From Streptomyces cyanogenus (lineage in GTDB: Bacteria > Actinomycetota > Actinomycetes > Streptomycetales > Streptomycetaceae), in contig NZ_CP071839.1 of the NCBI RefSeq assembly GCF_017526105.1, positions 6,486,001 to 6,550,000 on the forward strand: a stretch of DNA of 64,000 nucleotides, written 5' to 3'. Within the stretch, counting starts at the first letter, position 1, and each line of letters opens with the position of its first letter. The translations under genes and the position numbers were made by a program. Below are positions 16,381 to 25,975 of the stretch, piece by piece. The notes under the pieces are model-generated. The model saw only the letters and a program-made list of their open reading frames with translations, did no database searches and was not told the origin of the DNA.

Positions 16381-19300
16381 ATGATTCCGTTGTCGTTTGC
16401 TCAGCGTCGTTTGTGGTTCCTTGGTCAGTTGGAGGGGCCGAGTGCGACGTATAACGTGCCGTGGCTGTTGCGGTTGTCGGGGAAGTTGGATGTTTCGGCG
16501 TTGCGGGCGGCGCTGAACGATCTGGTGGAGCGGCATGAGAGTTTGCGGACGGTGTTTCCGTCCGTGGACGGTGAGCCGTATCAGTGTGTGCTGCCGGCGG
16601 CGGAGGCGCTGGTGACGCTTCATCAGCTCGATGTTGAGGCTGGGGAGGTGGAGGAGCGGGCGGTTGAGGCCGCGGCCGGCGTGTTCGATCTGGCCCGCGA
16701 GATCCCGATCCGCGCGCATCTGTTCCGCACCACGCCGGATGAGCATGTTCTGCTCCTGCTGTTGCACCACATTGCGAGTGATGGCTGGTCGCTGGGTCCG
16801 CTGGGCCGTGATCTGAGCACGGCCTACAACGCGCGGGTGGATGGTGAGGGTCCGGCGTGGGATGCGCTGCCCGTCCAGTACGCCGATTACACGCTGTGGC
16901 AGCGTGAGCTCCTCGGCGCGGAGGGCGATCCCGAGAGCGTTGTGTCACGGCAGCTGGAGTACTGGCGTGCTCAGCTCGCGGATCTGCCGGAGGAGCTTCG
17001 GCTTCCCACCGACCGGCCGCGTCCGGCGGTGGCCGGGCACGATGGCGGTATCCACCAGTTCCGGCTGTCGGCGGATCTTCATGCGCGGCTGGCGGACCTG
17101 GCACGTGAGAACCAGTGCACGATGTTCATGGTGATGCAGGCTGCCCTGGCCACTTTGCTGACCCGTCTTGGCGCGGGCACTGACATCCCCATCGGTTCCG
17201 TCATCGCCGGGCGCACCGAAGAAGAACTCGAGGGCCTCATCGGGTTCTTCGTCAATACCCTCGTCCTGCGGACCGACACGACTGGTGACCCGACCTTCCG
17301 CGAGCTCCTCGCACGTGTCCGCGTCACCGACCTGGACGCCTACGCACACCAGGACATTCCCTTCGAGCGCCTGGTCGAGGAACTCAACCCCACCCGCACC
17401 GCCGCGCATCACCCCCTCTTCCAGGTCATGCTCGCCTTCCAGAACGACGGAAGCGATGACACCAGCCTCACCAACATCAACACCACCTGGCACGACATCA
17501 GTACCGGCACGGCCAAGTTCGACCTGGACTTCGGCATGACCGAGACGCATACCGCGGACCGACAGCCGGCCGGCATCACCGCGCACGTCCAGTATCTCTC
17601 GGATCTGTTCGACCACTCGACGGTCGTCTCCATCGCGGACCGTCTGATCCGTCTGCTGGAGGCCGTCACCACCGACCCTGACCAGTCCCTCAGTCAGGTG
17701 GAGGTTCTCGATCCAGGTGAGCGGGAGCTTTTGCTCCACACCTGGAACGACACCTTCGTCGCCCATAACGACGAGCTGACCGTGCACGAGCTGGTCGAAC
17801 GGCAGGCCGCGCGTACTCCCGACGCGGTCGCTGTCGTCAGCGGTGGAATCGAGGTCACCTACCAGCAGCTCAACACCCGCGCCAACCAACTCGCCCGCCT
17901 GCTCGTCGGACAGGGCATCGGCCCAGAACAGCTTGTAGCTGTGGCAGTTCCTCGCTCGGCCGAGCTGATCATCGCGCTGCTGGCTATTGCCAAGGCCGGC
18001 GCGGCCTACCTGCCGCTCGAGGTGGAACAGCCGCCTGATCGCGTGGCGTTCATGCTGGCCGATGCACGTCCCTCGCTCCTGCTCGCCGCGCCCGAGGTGC
18101 TCGAATCGTTCGAGGGTGCGCTGCCCGCCACTCTTGCCCGCCTGTCCGTCTCGAAGGAATCGATCGAGGTCTGGGCAGCCTTCGCCTCTGACGACCTGAC
18201 CGATACCGAACGCGTCGCACCCCTACTTATGGGGAATCCTGCGTACGTCATCTACACATCTGGATCGACGGGAAACCCCAAGGGCGTCGTGGTAAGTCAC
18301 AGTGCCATGGCTCACTACGTGAGTTGGGCTCGCGATGCCTATCCCGGACTTTCTGGGCGCACCATCCTGCATTCTTCTGTTTCCTTCGACCTGACCGTTA
18401 CGCCCCTGCACGGTGTGCTCGTCTCAGGTGGCTGCATGGAGATCGGTAGCTTGCAGGAGGGGCTTGCCAGCTACCATTCGCTGACTTTCCTGAAAGCGAC
18501 GCCGAGCCACCTCAGTCTCCTGTCGGAACTTGAGCCGGATGCCTTCAAGACCGGGGACCTGGTGGTCGGCGGTGAGGCGCTGGTCGGCGAACAGCTCATG
18601 GAGTGGCGATCGGCCCATCCCGGCGTCACTGTGATCAACGAGTACGGTCCGACCGAGGCTGCGGTCGGGTGCATCGAATTCAGGGTGCAACCAGACGCGG
18701 AGATACCGATGGGGGCGATCTCCATCGGCCACCCGATCGAGAACATGCGCGCTTACATCCTGGATACAAAACTCCTCCCGGTTCCGCCCGGCGTCGTCGG
18801 TGAGCTGTATCTCGCCGGGGCGGGCCTCGCTCGTGGCTACCTCAACCGTCCAAGTCTGACTGCTGAGCGTTTCGTCGCTAGTCCTTATGGGCCCAGTGGT
18901 TCGCGGATGTACCGCACGGGTGATCTGGTCCGTTGGACAGCGCAGGGGACGCTGCATTTCCTAGGGCGGGTCGATGACCAGGTGAAGATCCGTGGTTTCC
19001 GGGTCGAGCTCGGTGAGGTCGAGTCGGTGCTGGCGCGGTGCCCGGGTGTGGGCCGGTGCGTTGTGATCGTGCGTGAGGACGTGCCGGGGGACAAGCGGCT
19101 GGCGGCCTATGTGGTGCCGAGTCGTGGAGCCGATCTGGATCTTGCCGCGGTTCGTGAGTTCCTGGCCCGCGAGCTGCCGGAATACATGGTCCCGGCTGGG
19201 TTCGTCGTGCTGTCCACTTTGCCGTTGACGTCTAACGGGAAACTCGACCGGCGTGCGTTGCCGGCGCCCGATTTCCAGTCGCAGGGCGTGGGTCGCAGGG

Positions 19301-22300
19301 CGAGGACGGTGCAGGAGGAGATTCTGTGCGGTCTGTTCGCCGAGGTGTTGGGTGCGGACCTGGTCGGGGTGGACGACAGTTTCTTCGATCTGGGTGGGCA
19401 TTCGCTGTTGGCGACGCGGTTGGTGAGCCGGGTGCGTGCGGTGCTGGGCAGTGAGTTGGGGATTCGGGACTTGTTCCAGGCGCCCACGGTTGCGCGGTTG
19501 TCCCGGTGTCTGCGTGCGGTTGGCGGGTCGCGGCCGGTGCTGCGGCGGGTGGAGCGGGGTGAGCAGGTGGCGTTGTCGTTTGCTCAGCGTCGTTTGTGGT
19601 TCCTTGGTCAGTTGGAGGGGCCGAGTGCGACGTATAACGTGCCGTGGCTGTTGCGGTTGTCGGGGAAGTTGGATGTTTCGGCGTTGCGGGCGGCGCTGAA
19701 CGATCTGGTGGAGCGGCATGAGAGTTTGCGGACGGTGTTTCCGTCCGTGGACGGTGAGCCGTATCAGTGTGTGCTGCCGGCGGCGGAGGCGCTGGTGACG
19801 CTTCATCAGCTCGATGTTGAGGCTGGGGAGGTGGAGGAGCGGGCGGTTGAGGCCGCGGCCGGCGTGTTCGATCTGGCCCGCGAGATCCCGATCCGCGCGC
19901 ATCTGTTCCGCACCACGCCGGATGAGCATGTTCTGCTCCTGCTGTTGCACCACATTGCGAGTGATGGCTGGTCGCTGGGTCCGCTGGGCCGTGATCTGAG
20001 CACGGCCTACAACGCGCGGGTGGATGGTGAGGGTCCGGCGTGGGATGCGCTGCCCGTCCAGTACGCCGATTACACGCTGTGGCAGCGTGAGCTCCTCGGC
20101 GCGGAGGGCGATCCCGAGAGCGTTGTGTCACGGCAGCTGGAGTACTGGCGTGCTCAGCTCGCGGATCTGCCGGAGGAGCTTCGGCTTCCCACCGACCGGC
20201 CGCGTCCGGCGGTGGCCGGGCACGATGGCGGTATCCACCAGTTCCGGCTGTCGGCGGATCTTCATGCGCGGCTGGCGGACCTGGCACGTGAGAACCAGTG
20301 CACGATGTTCATGGTGATGCAGGCTGCCCTGGCCACTTTGCTGACCCGTCTTGGCGCGGGCACTGACATCCCCATCGGTTCCGTCATCGCCGGGCGCACC
20401 GAAGAAGAACTCGAGGGCCTCATCGGGTTCTTCGTCAATACCCTCGTCCTGCGGACCGACACGACTGGTGACCCGACCTTCCGCGAGCTCCTCGCACGTG
20501 TCCGCGTCACCGACCTGGACGCCTACGCACACCAGGACATTCCCTTCGAGCGCCTGGTCGAGGAACTCAACCCCACCCGCACCGCCGCGCATCACCCCCT
20601 CTTCCAGGTCATGCTCGCCTTCCAGAACGACGGAAGCGATGACACCAGCCTCACCAACATCAACACCACCTGGCACGACATCAGTACCGGCACGGCCAAG
20701 TTCGACCTGGACTTCGGCATGACCGAGACGCATACCGCGGACCGACAGCCGGCCGGCATCACCGCGCACGTCCAGTATCTCTCGGATCTGTTCGACCACT
20801 CGACGGTCGTCTCCATCGCGGACCGTCTGATCCGTCTGCTGGAGGCCGTCACCACCGACCCTGACCAGTCCCTCAGTCAGGTGGAGGTTCTCGATCCAGG
20901 TGAGCGGGAGCTTTTGCTCCACACCTGGAACGACACCTTCGTCGCCCATAACGACGAGCTGACCGTGCACGAGCTGGTCGAACGGCAGGCCGCGCGTACT
21001 CCCGACGCGGTCGCTGTCGTCAGCGGTGGAATCGAGGTCACCTACCAGCAGCTCAACACCCGCGCCAACCAACTCGCGCACTGCCTGATCACGCAAGGGG
21101 TGGGGTCGGGCAGTCTCGTCGCGGTCTGCCTGGAGCGCGGACCGGACATGATCGTCGCGCTGCTCGGGATCTTGAAGGCCGGCGCCGCCTACGTGCCGAT
21201 GGACCCCGATTATCCGCAGCAGCGTCTGGAGTTCATGCTCCAGGACACTCAGGCACCCCTGCTGATCACACAGGCGTCGCTGACCGGGCGTCTGCCGGCT
21301 GGTGTACGGCAGCTGCTGATCGATCAGGAGCGGCCCGCTCTGGCGACTCTCGACCAGGCGAACCCCCGGCCGCAGGCGGCACCCGACGCCCTCGCCTACA
21401 TCATCTACACCTCCGGCTCCACCGGAACGCCCAAGGGCGTCATGATCGAACACCGCTCGATCCGCCGGCTGGTGGAGGACAACTGGTTCGCTCCACTGAC
21501 GTCACAAGATGTGGTGGCCCAGGCCGCGAACTTCTCCTTCGACGCCTTCACCTTCGAGTGCTGGGCCCCTCTGGTCTGCGGGGCCTCGATCGCGCTGTTG
21601 TCGAAGGACACCGTTTTGAGTGCCACGGCGTTGAGGTCGGCGCTGCGGCGTCATCGGGTGTCCGCTCTGTTCCTGACCTCGGCGCTGTTCAACCAGCACG
21701 TACGTGAATGCCCGGACGTGTTCGCCAGTGTTGGTCGGGTCTTGTACGGCGGTGAGCTGATCGACCAGGTGGTGGCTTCGGAACTCGTCTGCGGCGAGCA
21801 CGGGCCGGCTGAGCTGGTGCATGTTTACGGGCCGACGGAAACGACCACTTTCGCCACCGCCTACCCGGTGGACAAGACTCGTGCCGCAATCTCGGGAATG
21901 CCGATCGGTCGGCCGATTGCGAACACCGAGGCGTATGTCATGGACCGCTACGGTCGCCTCGCACCGCTCGGTGTCCCTGGCGAGTTGTGGATCGGCGGAT
22001 CCGGGGTGGCCCGCGGGTACTGGAACCGGCCGGAACTGACCCAGGAGAAGTTCGTCCCCCACCCCTTCAGGGACGACGATCCCGACGCCCGTCTCTACCG
22101 GACCGGTGACCTCGCCCGCTGGCTGCCCGACGGCAACCTGGAATTCCTGGGACGCATCGACCAGCAAGTCAAACTCCGCGGACTGCGGATCGAACTCGGA
22201 CAGGTCGAGTCGGTGCTGGCGCGGTGCCCGGGTGTGGGCCGGTGCGTTGTGATCGTGCGTGAGGACGTGCCGGGGGACAAGCGGCTGGCGGCCTATGTGG

Positions 22301-25300
22301 TGCCGAGTCGTGGAGCCGATCTGGATCTTGCCGCGGTTCGTGAGTTCCTGGCCCGCGAGCTGCCGGAATACATGGTCCCGGCTGGGTTCGTCGTGCTGTC
22401 CACTTTGCCGTTGACGTCTAACGGGAAACTCGACCGGCGCACACTGTCGGCACCCGACGAGCAGCCACCTGAGGTGAAACACAGGGCGAGGACTGCACAG
22501 GAGGAGATTCTGTGCGGTCTGTTCGCCGAGGTGTTGGGTGCGGACCGGGTCGGGGTGGACGACAACTTCTTTGCCTTGGGTGGGCATTCGCTGTTGGCGA
22601 CGCGGTTGGTGAGCCGGGTGCGTGCGGTGCTGGGCAGTGAGTTGGGGATTCGGGACTTGTTCCAGGCGCCCACGGTTGCGCGGTTGTCCCGGTGTCTGCG
22701 TGCGGTTGGCGGGTCGCGGCCGGTGCTGCGGCGGGTGGAGCGGGGTGAGCAGGTGGCGTTGTCGTTTGCTCAGCGTCGTTTGTGGTTCCTTGGTCAGTTG
22801 GAGGGGCCGAGTGCGACGTATAACGTGCCGTGGCTGTTGCGGTTGTCGGGGAAGTTGGATGTTTCGGCGTTGCGGGCGGCGCTGAACGATCTGGTGGAGC
22901 GGCATGAGAGTTTGCGGACGGTGTTTCCGTCCGTGGACGGTGAGCCGTATCAGTGTGTGCTGCCGGCGGCGGAGGCGCTGGTGACGCTTCATCAGCTCGA
23001 TGTTGAGGCTGGGGAGGTGGAGGAGCGGGCGGTTGAGGCCGCGGCCGGCGTGTTCGATCTGGCCCGCGAGATCCCGATCCGCGCGCATCTGTTCCGCACC
23101 ACGCCGGATGAGCATGTTCTGCTCCTGCTGTTGCACCACATTGCGAGTGATGGCTGGTCGCTGGGTCCGCTGGGCCGTGATCTGAGCACGGCCTACAACG
23201 CGCGGGTGGATGGTGAGGGTCCGGCGTGGGATGCGCTGCCCGTCCAGTACGCCGATTACACGCTGTGGCAGCGTGAGCTCCTCGGCGCGGAGGGCGATCC
23301 CGAGAGCGTTGTGTCACGGCAGCTGGAGTACTGGCGTGCTCAGCTCGCGGATCTGCCGGAGGAGCTTCGGCTTCCCACCGACCGGCCGCGTCCGGCGGTG
23401 GCCGGGCACGATGGCGGTATCCACCAGTTCCGGCTGTCGGCGGATCTTCATGCGCGGCTGGCGGACCTGGCACGTGAGAACCAGTGCACGATGTTCATGG
23501 TGATGCAGGCTGCCCTGGCCACTTTGCTGACCCGTCTTGGCGCGGGCACTGACATCCCCATCGGTTCCGTCATCGCCGGGCGCACCGAAGAAGAACTCGA
23601 GGGCCTCATCGGGTTCTTCGTCAATACCCTCGTCCTGCGGACCGACACGACTGGTGACCCGACCTTCCGCGAGCTCCTCGCACGTGTCCGCGTCACCGAC
23701 CTGGACGCCTACGCACACCAGGACATTCCCTTCGAGCGCCTGGTCGAGGAACTCAACCCCACCCGCACCGCCGCGCATCACCCCCTCTTCCAGGTCATGC
23801 TCGCCTTCCAGAACGACGGAAGCGATGACACCAGCCTCACCAACATCAACACCACCTGGCACGACATCAGTACCGGCACGGCCAAGTTCGACCTGGACTT
23901 CGGCATGACCGAGACGCATACCGCGGACCGACAGCCGGCCGGCATCACCGCGCACGTCCAGTATCTCTCGGATCTGTTCGACCACTCGACGGTCGTCTCC
24001 ATCGCGGACCGTCTGATCCGTCTGCTGGAGGCCGTCACCACCGACCCTGACCAGTCCCTCAGTCAGGTGGAGGTTCTCGATCCAGGTGAGCGGGAGCTTT
24101 TGCTCCACACCTGGAACGACACCTTCGTCGCCCATAACGACGAGCTGACCGTGCACGAGCTGGTCGAACGGCAGGCCGCGCGTACTCCCGACGCGGTCGC
24201 TGTCGTCAGCGGTGGAATCGAGGTCACCTACCAGCAGCTCAACACCCGCGCCAACCAACTCGCGCACTGCCTGATCACGCAAGGGGTGGGGTCGGGCAGT
24301 CTCGTCGCGGTCTGCCTGGAGCGCGGACCGGACATGATCGTCGCGCTGCTCGGGATCTTGAAGGCCGGCGCCGCCTACGTGCCGATGGACCCCGATTATC
24401 CGCAGCAGCGTCTGGAGTTCATGCTCCAGGACACTCAGGCACCCCTGCTGATCACACAGGCGTCGCTGACCGGGCGTCTGCCGGCTGGTGTACGGCAGCT
24501 GCTGATCGATCAGGAGCGGCCCGCTCTGGCGACTCTCGACCAGGCGAACCCCCGGCCGCAGGCGGCACCCGACGCCCTCGCCTACATCATCTACACCTCC
24601 GGCTCCACCGGAACGCCCAAGGGCGTCATGATCGAACACCGCTCCCTGAGCAACCGCCTCCAGGAGATGCGACAGCAGTACGCGCTCACGGAAACCGACC
24701 GCACCCTCCAGTTCGCCTCGGTCAGCTTTGATGCCGCTGCCGAACAGATTTTCCCCACTCTCATGTCGGGCGGGCGCATCATCCTTCGCGACAACCACAA
24801 GTGGACCCCGACCCGCATCATCAGTGAGATCCGGAATAACAGCATCACTGTCGCGGAACTGACCCCCTCTCTCTGGCAGCATCTCCTCCCTCACCTCGAC
24901 GCCGACCAGCCGCTCGGTACCGATTTCCGCCTCATGATCCTCGGCGGCGAGCAGATACCGCCAAAGCTGCTCGGCCAGTGGTTCAAGCACACCACCACAC
25001 CGATCCACAACACATACGGGCCGACCGAAACGACCATCACTGCCACCTCGCACCTCATCACCTACGAGATCCCTGCCGCCCCGATCGGTCGGCCGATTGC
25101 GAACACCGAGGCGTATGTCATGGACCGCTACGGTCGCCTCGCACCGCTCGGTGTCCCTGGCGAGTTGTGGATCGGCGGATCCGGGGTGGCCCGCGGGTAC
25201 TGGAACCGGCCGGAACTGACCCAGGAGAAGTTCGTCCCCCACCCCTTCAGGGACGACGATCCCGACGCCCGTCTCTACCGGACCGGTGACCTCGCCCGCT

Positions 25301-25953
25301 GGCTGCCCGACGGCAACCTGGAATTCCTGGGACGCATCGACCAGCAAGTCAAACTCCGCGGACTGCGGATCGAACTCGGCGAGATCGAAACAGTCCTCAC
25401 CTCCCACGACCAGATCACCTCCGCGGTGGTCCTCGTCCGCGAGGACACCCCCGGCGACAAGCGTCTGGTGGCCTACCTGGTCCCCGCAGCCGGCAGCACC
25501 CTCGACACACCCGCGCTACGCGAGTGGTGCAAGCGTGCCCTGCCCGACTACATGATCCCCGGCTGGTTCCTCACCCTGCCCGCCCTGCCCCTGACACCCA
25601 ACGGAAAGGTCGATCGCAAAGCCCTCCCCGAACCCACCGGTGACCGCCCCGACCTCGCCGACACCTACACCGCCCCACGCAACGACATCGAAACCACCAT
25701 CGCCAACATCTGGTCCGAGGTCCTCGGCATCGACCAGATCGGCATCCACGACAACTTCTTCGACCTCGGCGGACACTCACTCCTCGCCACCCGAGTCGTC
25801 AACCGAGTTGAGTCCCTCACCGGCCTGGAGATCTCCCTGCGCGAATTCTTCCTGGCTCCCACCGTGGCCTCGTTCACCGAGAAGCTCGTGGAACTTGTGG
25901 CCGGTGTTGGTGCGGATGACCCCACCGACGATGGCGCGGCCGAAGAACGTTGA
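16381..25953 (+). CDS. Three-module nonribosomal peptide synthetase (C-A-T)3
   Basis: 3190 aa. ATG 16381 follows TGGAG by 7 nt and enters the C domain within three residues, so there is no N-terminal docking segment. Modules repeat every 1061-1062 residues. C domains lie near 3-435, 1064-1496 and 2126-2558, all with LLHHIASDGWS; carrier Ser are near 1008, 2070 and 3133. Hand-read A codes: module 1 D-L-T-K-V-G-E-V-G-K (Asn type); module 2 D-A-F-F-L-G-V-T-F-K (Ile/Val type); module 3 D-A-E-E-I-G-T-I-T-K (two acidic pocket residues, so a basic residue such as Lys/Orn/Arg is likely). No epimerase or methyltransferase domain is present. The three C domains are identical in protein sequence, and large parts of A2 and A3 are identical, showing very recent duplication or gene conversion. 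NRPS2 follows after 22 bp. Confidence 0.95.
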   Translation: MIPLSFAQRRLWFLGQLEGPSATYNVPWLLRLSGKLDVSALRAALNDLVERHESLRTVFPSVDGEPYQCVLPAAEALVTLHQLDVEAGEVEERAVEAAAGVFDLAREIPIRAHLFRTTPDEHVLLLLLHHIASDGWSLGPLGRDLSTAYNARVDGEGPAWDALPVQYADYTLWQRELLGAEGDPESVVSRQLEYWRAQLADLPEELRLPTDRPRPAVAGHDGGIHQFRLSADLHARLADLARENQCTMFMVMQAALATLLTRLGAGTDIPIGSVIAGRTEEELEGLIGFFVNTLVLRTDTTGDPTFRELLARVRVTDLDAYAHQDIPFERLVEELNPTRTAAHHPLFQVMLAFQNDGSDDTSLTNINTTWHDISTGTAKFDLDFGMTETHTADRQPAGITAHVQYLSDLFDHSTVVSIADRLIRLLEAVTTDPDQSLSQVEVLDPGERELLLHTWNDTFVAHNDELTVHELVERQAARTPDAVAVVSGGIEVTYQQLNTRANQLARLLVGQGIGPEQLVAVAVPRSAELIIALLAIAKAGAAYLPLEVEQPPDRVAFMLADARPSLLLAAPEVLESFEGALPATLARLSVSKESIEVWAAFASDDLTDTERVAPLLMGNPAYVIYTSGSTGNPKGVVVSHSAMAHYVSWARDAYPGLSGRTILHSSVSFDLTVTPLHGVLVSGGCMEIGSLQEGLASYHSLTFLKATPSHLSLLSELEPDAFKTGDLVVGGEALVGEQLMEWRSAHPGVTVINEYGPTEAAVGCIEFRVQPDAEIPMGAISIGHPIENMRAYILDTKLLPVPPGVVGELYLAGAGLARGYLNRPSLTAERFVASPYGPSGSRMYRTGDLVRWTAQGTLHFLGRVDDQVKIRGFRVELGEVESVLARCPGVGRCVVIVREDVPGDKRLAAYVVPSRGADLDLAAVREFLARELPEYMVPAGFVVLSTLPLTSNGKLDRRALPAPDFQSQGVGRRARTVQEEILCGLFAEVLGADLVGVDDSFFDLGGHSLLATRLVSRVRAVLGSELGIRDLFQAPTVARLSRCLRAVGGSRPVLRRVERGEQVALSFAQRRLWFLGQLEGPSATYNVPWLLRLSGKLDVSALRAALNDLVERHESLRTVFPSVDGEPYQCVLPAAEALVTLHQLDVEAGEVEERAVEAAAGVFDLAREIPIRAHLFRTTPDEHVLLLLLHHIASDGWSLGPLGRDLSTAYNARVDGEGPAWDALPVQYADYTLWQRELLGAEGDPESVVSRQLEYWRAQLADLPEELRLPTDRPRPAVAGHDGGIHQFRLSADLHARLADLARENQCTMFMVMQAALATLLTRLGAGTDIPIGSVIAGRTEEELEGLIGFFVNTLVLRTDTTGDPTFRELLARVRVTDLDAYAHQDIPFERLVEELNPTRTAAHHPLFQVMLAFQNDGSDDTSLTNINTTWHDISTGTAKFDLDFGMTETHTADRQPAGITAHVQYLSDLFDHSTVVSIADRLIRLLEAVTTDPDQSLSQVEVLDPGERELLLHTWNDTFVAHNDELTVHELVERQAARTPDAVAVVSGGIEVTYQQLNTRANQLAHCLITQGVGSGSLVAVCLERGPDMIVALLGILKAGAAYVPMDPDYPQQRLEFMLQDTQAPLLITQASLTGRLPAGVRQLLIDQERPALATLDQANPRPQAAPDALAYIIYTSGSTGTPKGVMIEHRSIRRLVEDNWFAPLTSQDVVAQAANFSFDAFTFECWAPLVCGASIALLSKDTVLSATALRSALRRHRVSALFLTSALFNQHVRECPDVFASVGRVLYGGELIDQVVASELVCGEHGPAELVHVYGPTETTTFATAYPVDKTRAAISGMPIGRPIANTEAYVMDRYGRLAPLGVPGELWIGGSGVARGYWNRPELTQEKFVPHPFRDDDPDARLYRTGDLARWLPDGNLEFLGRIDQQVKLRGLRIELGQVESVLARCPGVGRCVVIVREDVPGDKRLAAYVVPSRGADLDLAAVREFLARELPEYMVPAGFVVLSTLPLTSNGKLDRRTLSAPDEQPPEVKHRARTAQEEILCGLFAEVLGADRVGVDDNFFALGGHSLLATRLVSRVRAVLGSELGIRDLFQAPTVARLSRCLRAVGGSRPVLRRVERGEQVALSFAQRRLWFLGQLEGPSATYNVPWLLRLSGKLDVSALRAALNDLVERHESLRTVFPSVDGEPYQCVLPAAEALVTLHQLDVEAGEVEERAVEAAAGVFDLAREIPIRAHLFRTTPDEHVLLLLLHHIASDGWSLGPLGRDLSTAYNARVDGEGPAWDALPVQYADYTLWQRELLGAEGDPESVVSRQLEYWRAQLADLPEELRLPTDRPRPAVAGHDGGIHQFRLSADLHARLADLARENQCTMFMVMQAALATLLTRLGAGTDIPIGSVIAGRTEEELEGLIGFFVNTLVLRTDTTGDPTFRELLARVRVTDLDAYAHQDIPFERLVEELNPTRTAAHHPLFQVMLAFQNDGSDDTSLTNINTTWHDISTGTAKFDLDFGMTETHTADRQPAGITAHVQYLSDLFDHSTVVSIADRLIRLLEAVTTDPDQSLSQVEVLDPGERELLLHTWNDTFVAHNDELTVHELVERQAARTPDAVAVVSGGIEVTYQQLNTRANQLAHCLITQGVGSGSLVAVCLERGPDMIVALLGILKAGAAYVPMDPDYPQQRLEFMLQDTQAPLLITQASLTGRLPAGVRQLLIDQERPALATLDQANPRPQAAPDALAYIIYTSGSTGTPKGVMIEHRSLSNRLQEMRQQYALTETDRTLQFASVSFDAAAEQIFPTLMSGGRIILRDNHKWTPTRIISEIRNNSITVAELTPSLWQHLLPHLDADQPLGTDFRLMILGGEQIPPKLLGQWFKHTTTPIHNTYGPTETTITATSHLITYEIPAAPIGRPIANTEAYVMDRYGRLAPLGVPGELWIGGSGVARGYWNRPELTQEKFVPHPFRDDDPDARLYRTGDLARWLPDGNLEFLGRIDQQVKLRGLRIELGEIETVLTSHDQITSAVVLVREDTPGDKRLVAYLVPAAGSTLDTPALREWCKRALPDYMIPGWFLTLPALPLTPNGKVDRKALPEPTGDRPDLADTYTAPRNDIETTIANIWSEVLGIDQIGIHDNFFDLGGHSLLATRVVNRVESLTGLEISLREFFLAPTVASFTEKLVELVAGVGADDPTDDGAAEER
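16388..17894 (+). repeat. C-domain repeat block, copy 1 (about 1507 bp, three copies)
   Basis: Covers the whole C domain and the first residues of the A domain. Copies 2 and 3 are at 19571-21077 and 22757-24263. All three translate identically, and the shadow frames on both strands are also the same, so the DNA is identical or nearly so. The blocks diverge abruptly after the CAACTCGC shared at the start of the A domains. Confidence 0.9.
19571..21077 (+). repeat. C-domain repeat block, copy 2
   Basis: Offset 3183 bp from copy 1. Between modules 2 and 3 the match is longer: from the carrier-domain TGGGTGGGCATTCGC at about 19391 (copy at about 22577) to 21458 (copy at 24644), roughly 2.07 kb. 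Confidence 0.9.
20857..22199 (+). repeat. A-domain repeat block of module 2 (pair with 27344-28686)
   Basis: About 1343 bp running from the end of the C domain through the complete specificity core to the A8 region; identical by reading to 27344-28686 in NRPS2. It explains why modules 2 and 4 share one substrate code. Confidence 0.9.
22757..24263 (+). repeat. C-domain repeat block, copy 3
   Basis: Offset 3186 bp from copy 2. Directly downstream, the A-domain frame stays identical to module 2 up to 24644, where the specificity core is exchanged. Confidence 0.9.
24645..25080 (+). repeat. Exchanged A-domain specificity core of module 3
   Basis: A 436-bp island that differs from the 442-bp equivalent in module 2 (21459-21900) while both flanks are identical for more than 290 bp downstream and about 2 kb upstream. 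It encodes the residues from just after A3 to just before the A6 region, which include pocket positions 235-331. It is a natural subdomain swap. Confidence 0.85.
25081..25811 (+). repeat. A-domain C-part plus carrier-domain block (modules 3, 4, 5; first part also module 2)
   Basis: The same sequence stands at 28388-29118 (module 4) and 31550-32250 (module 5, ending within the carrier motif). Its first 299 bp also occur at 21901-22199 in module 2. All copies start at CCGATCGGTC, so this point has served repeatedly as the recombination joint. Confidence 0.9.
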
Positions 25954-25975
25954 TCAGCACAAGAGTGGAGTAAGT

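Noticed and set aside
16379..25407. Long minus-strand open frames opposite the NRPS genes (up to about 700 codons)
   Set aside because: They are repeated exactly wherever the NRPS blocks repeat and show low-complexity Arg/Pro/His-rich or mirrored composition; these are high-GC antisense shadows.
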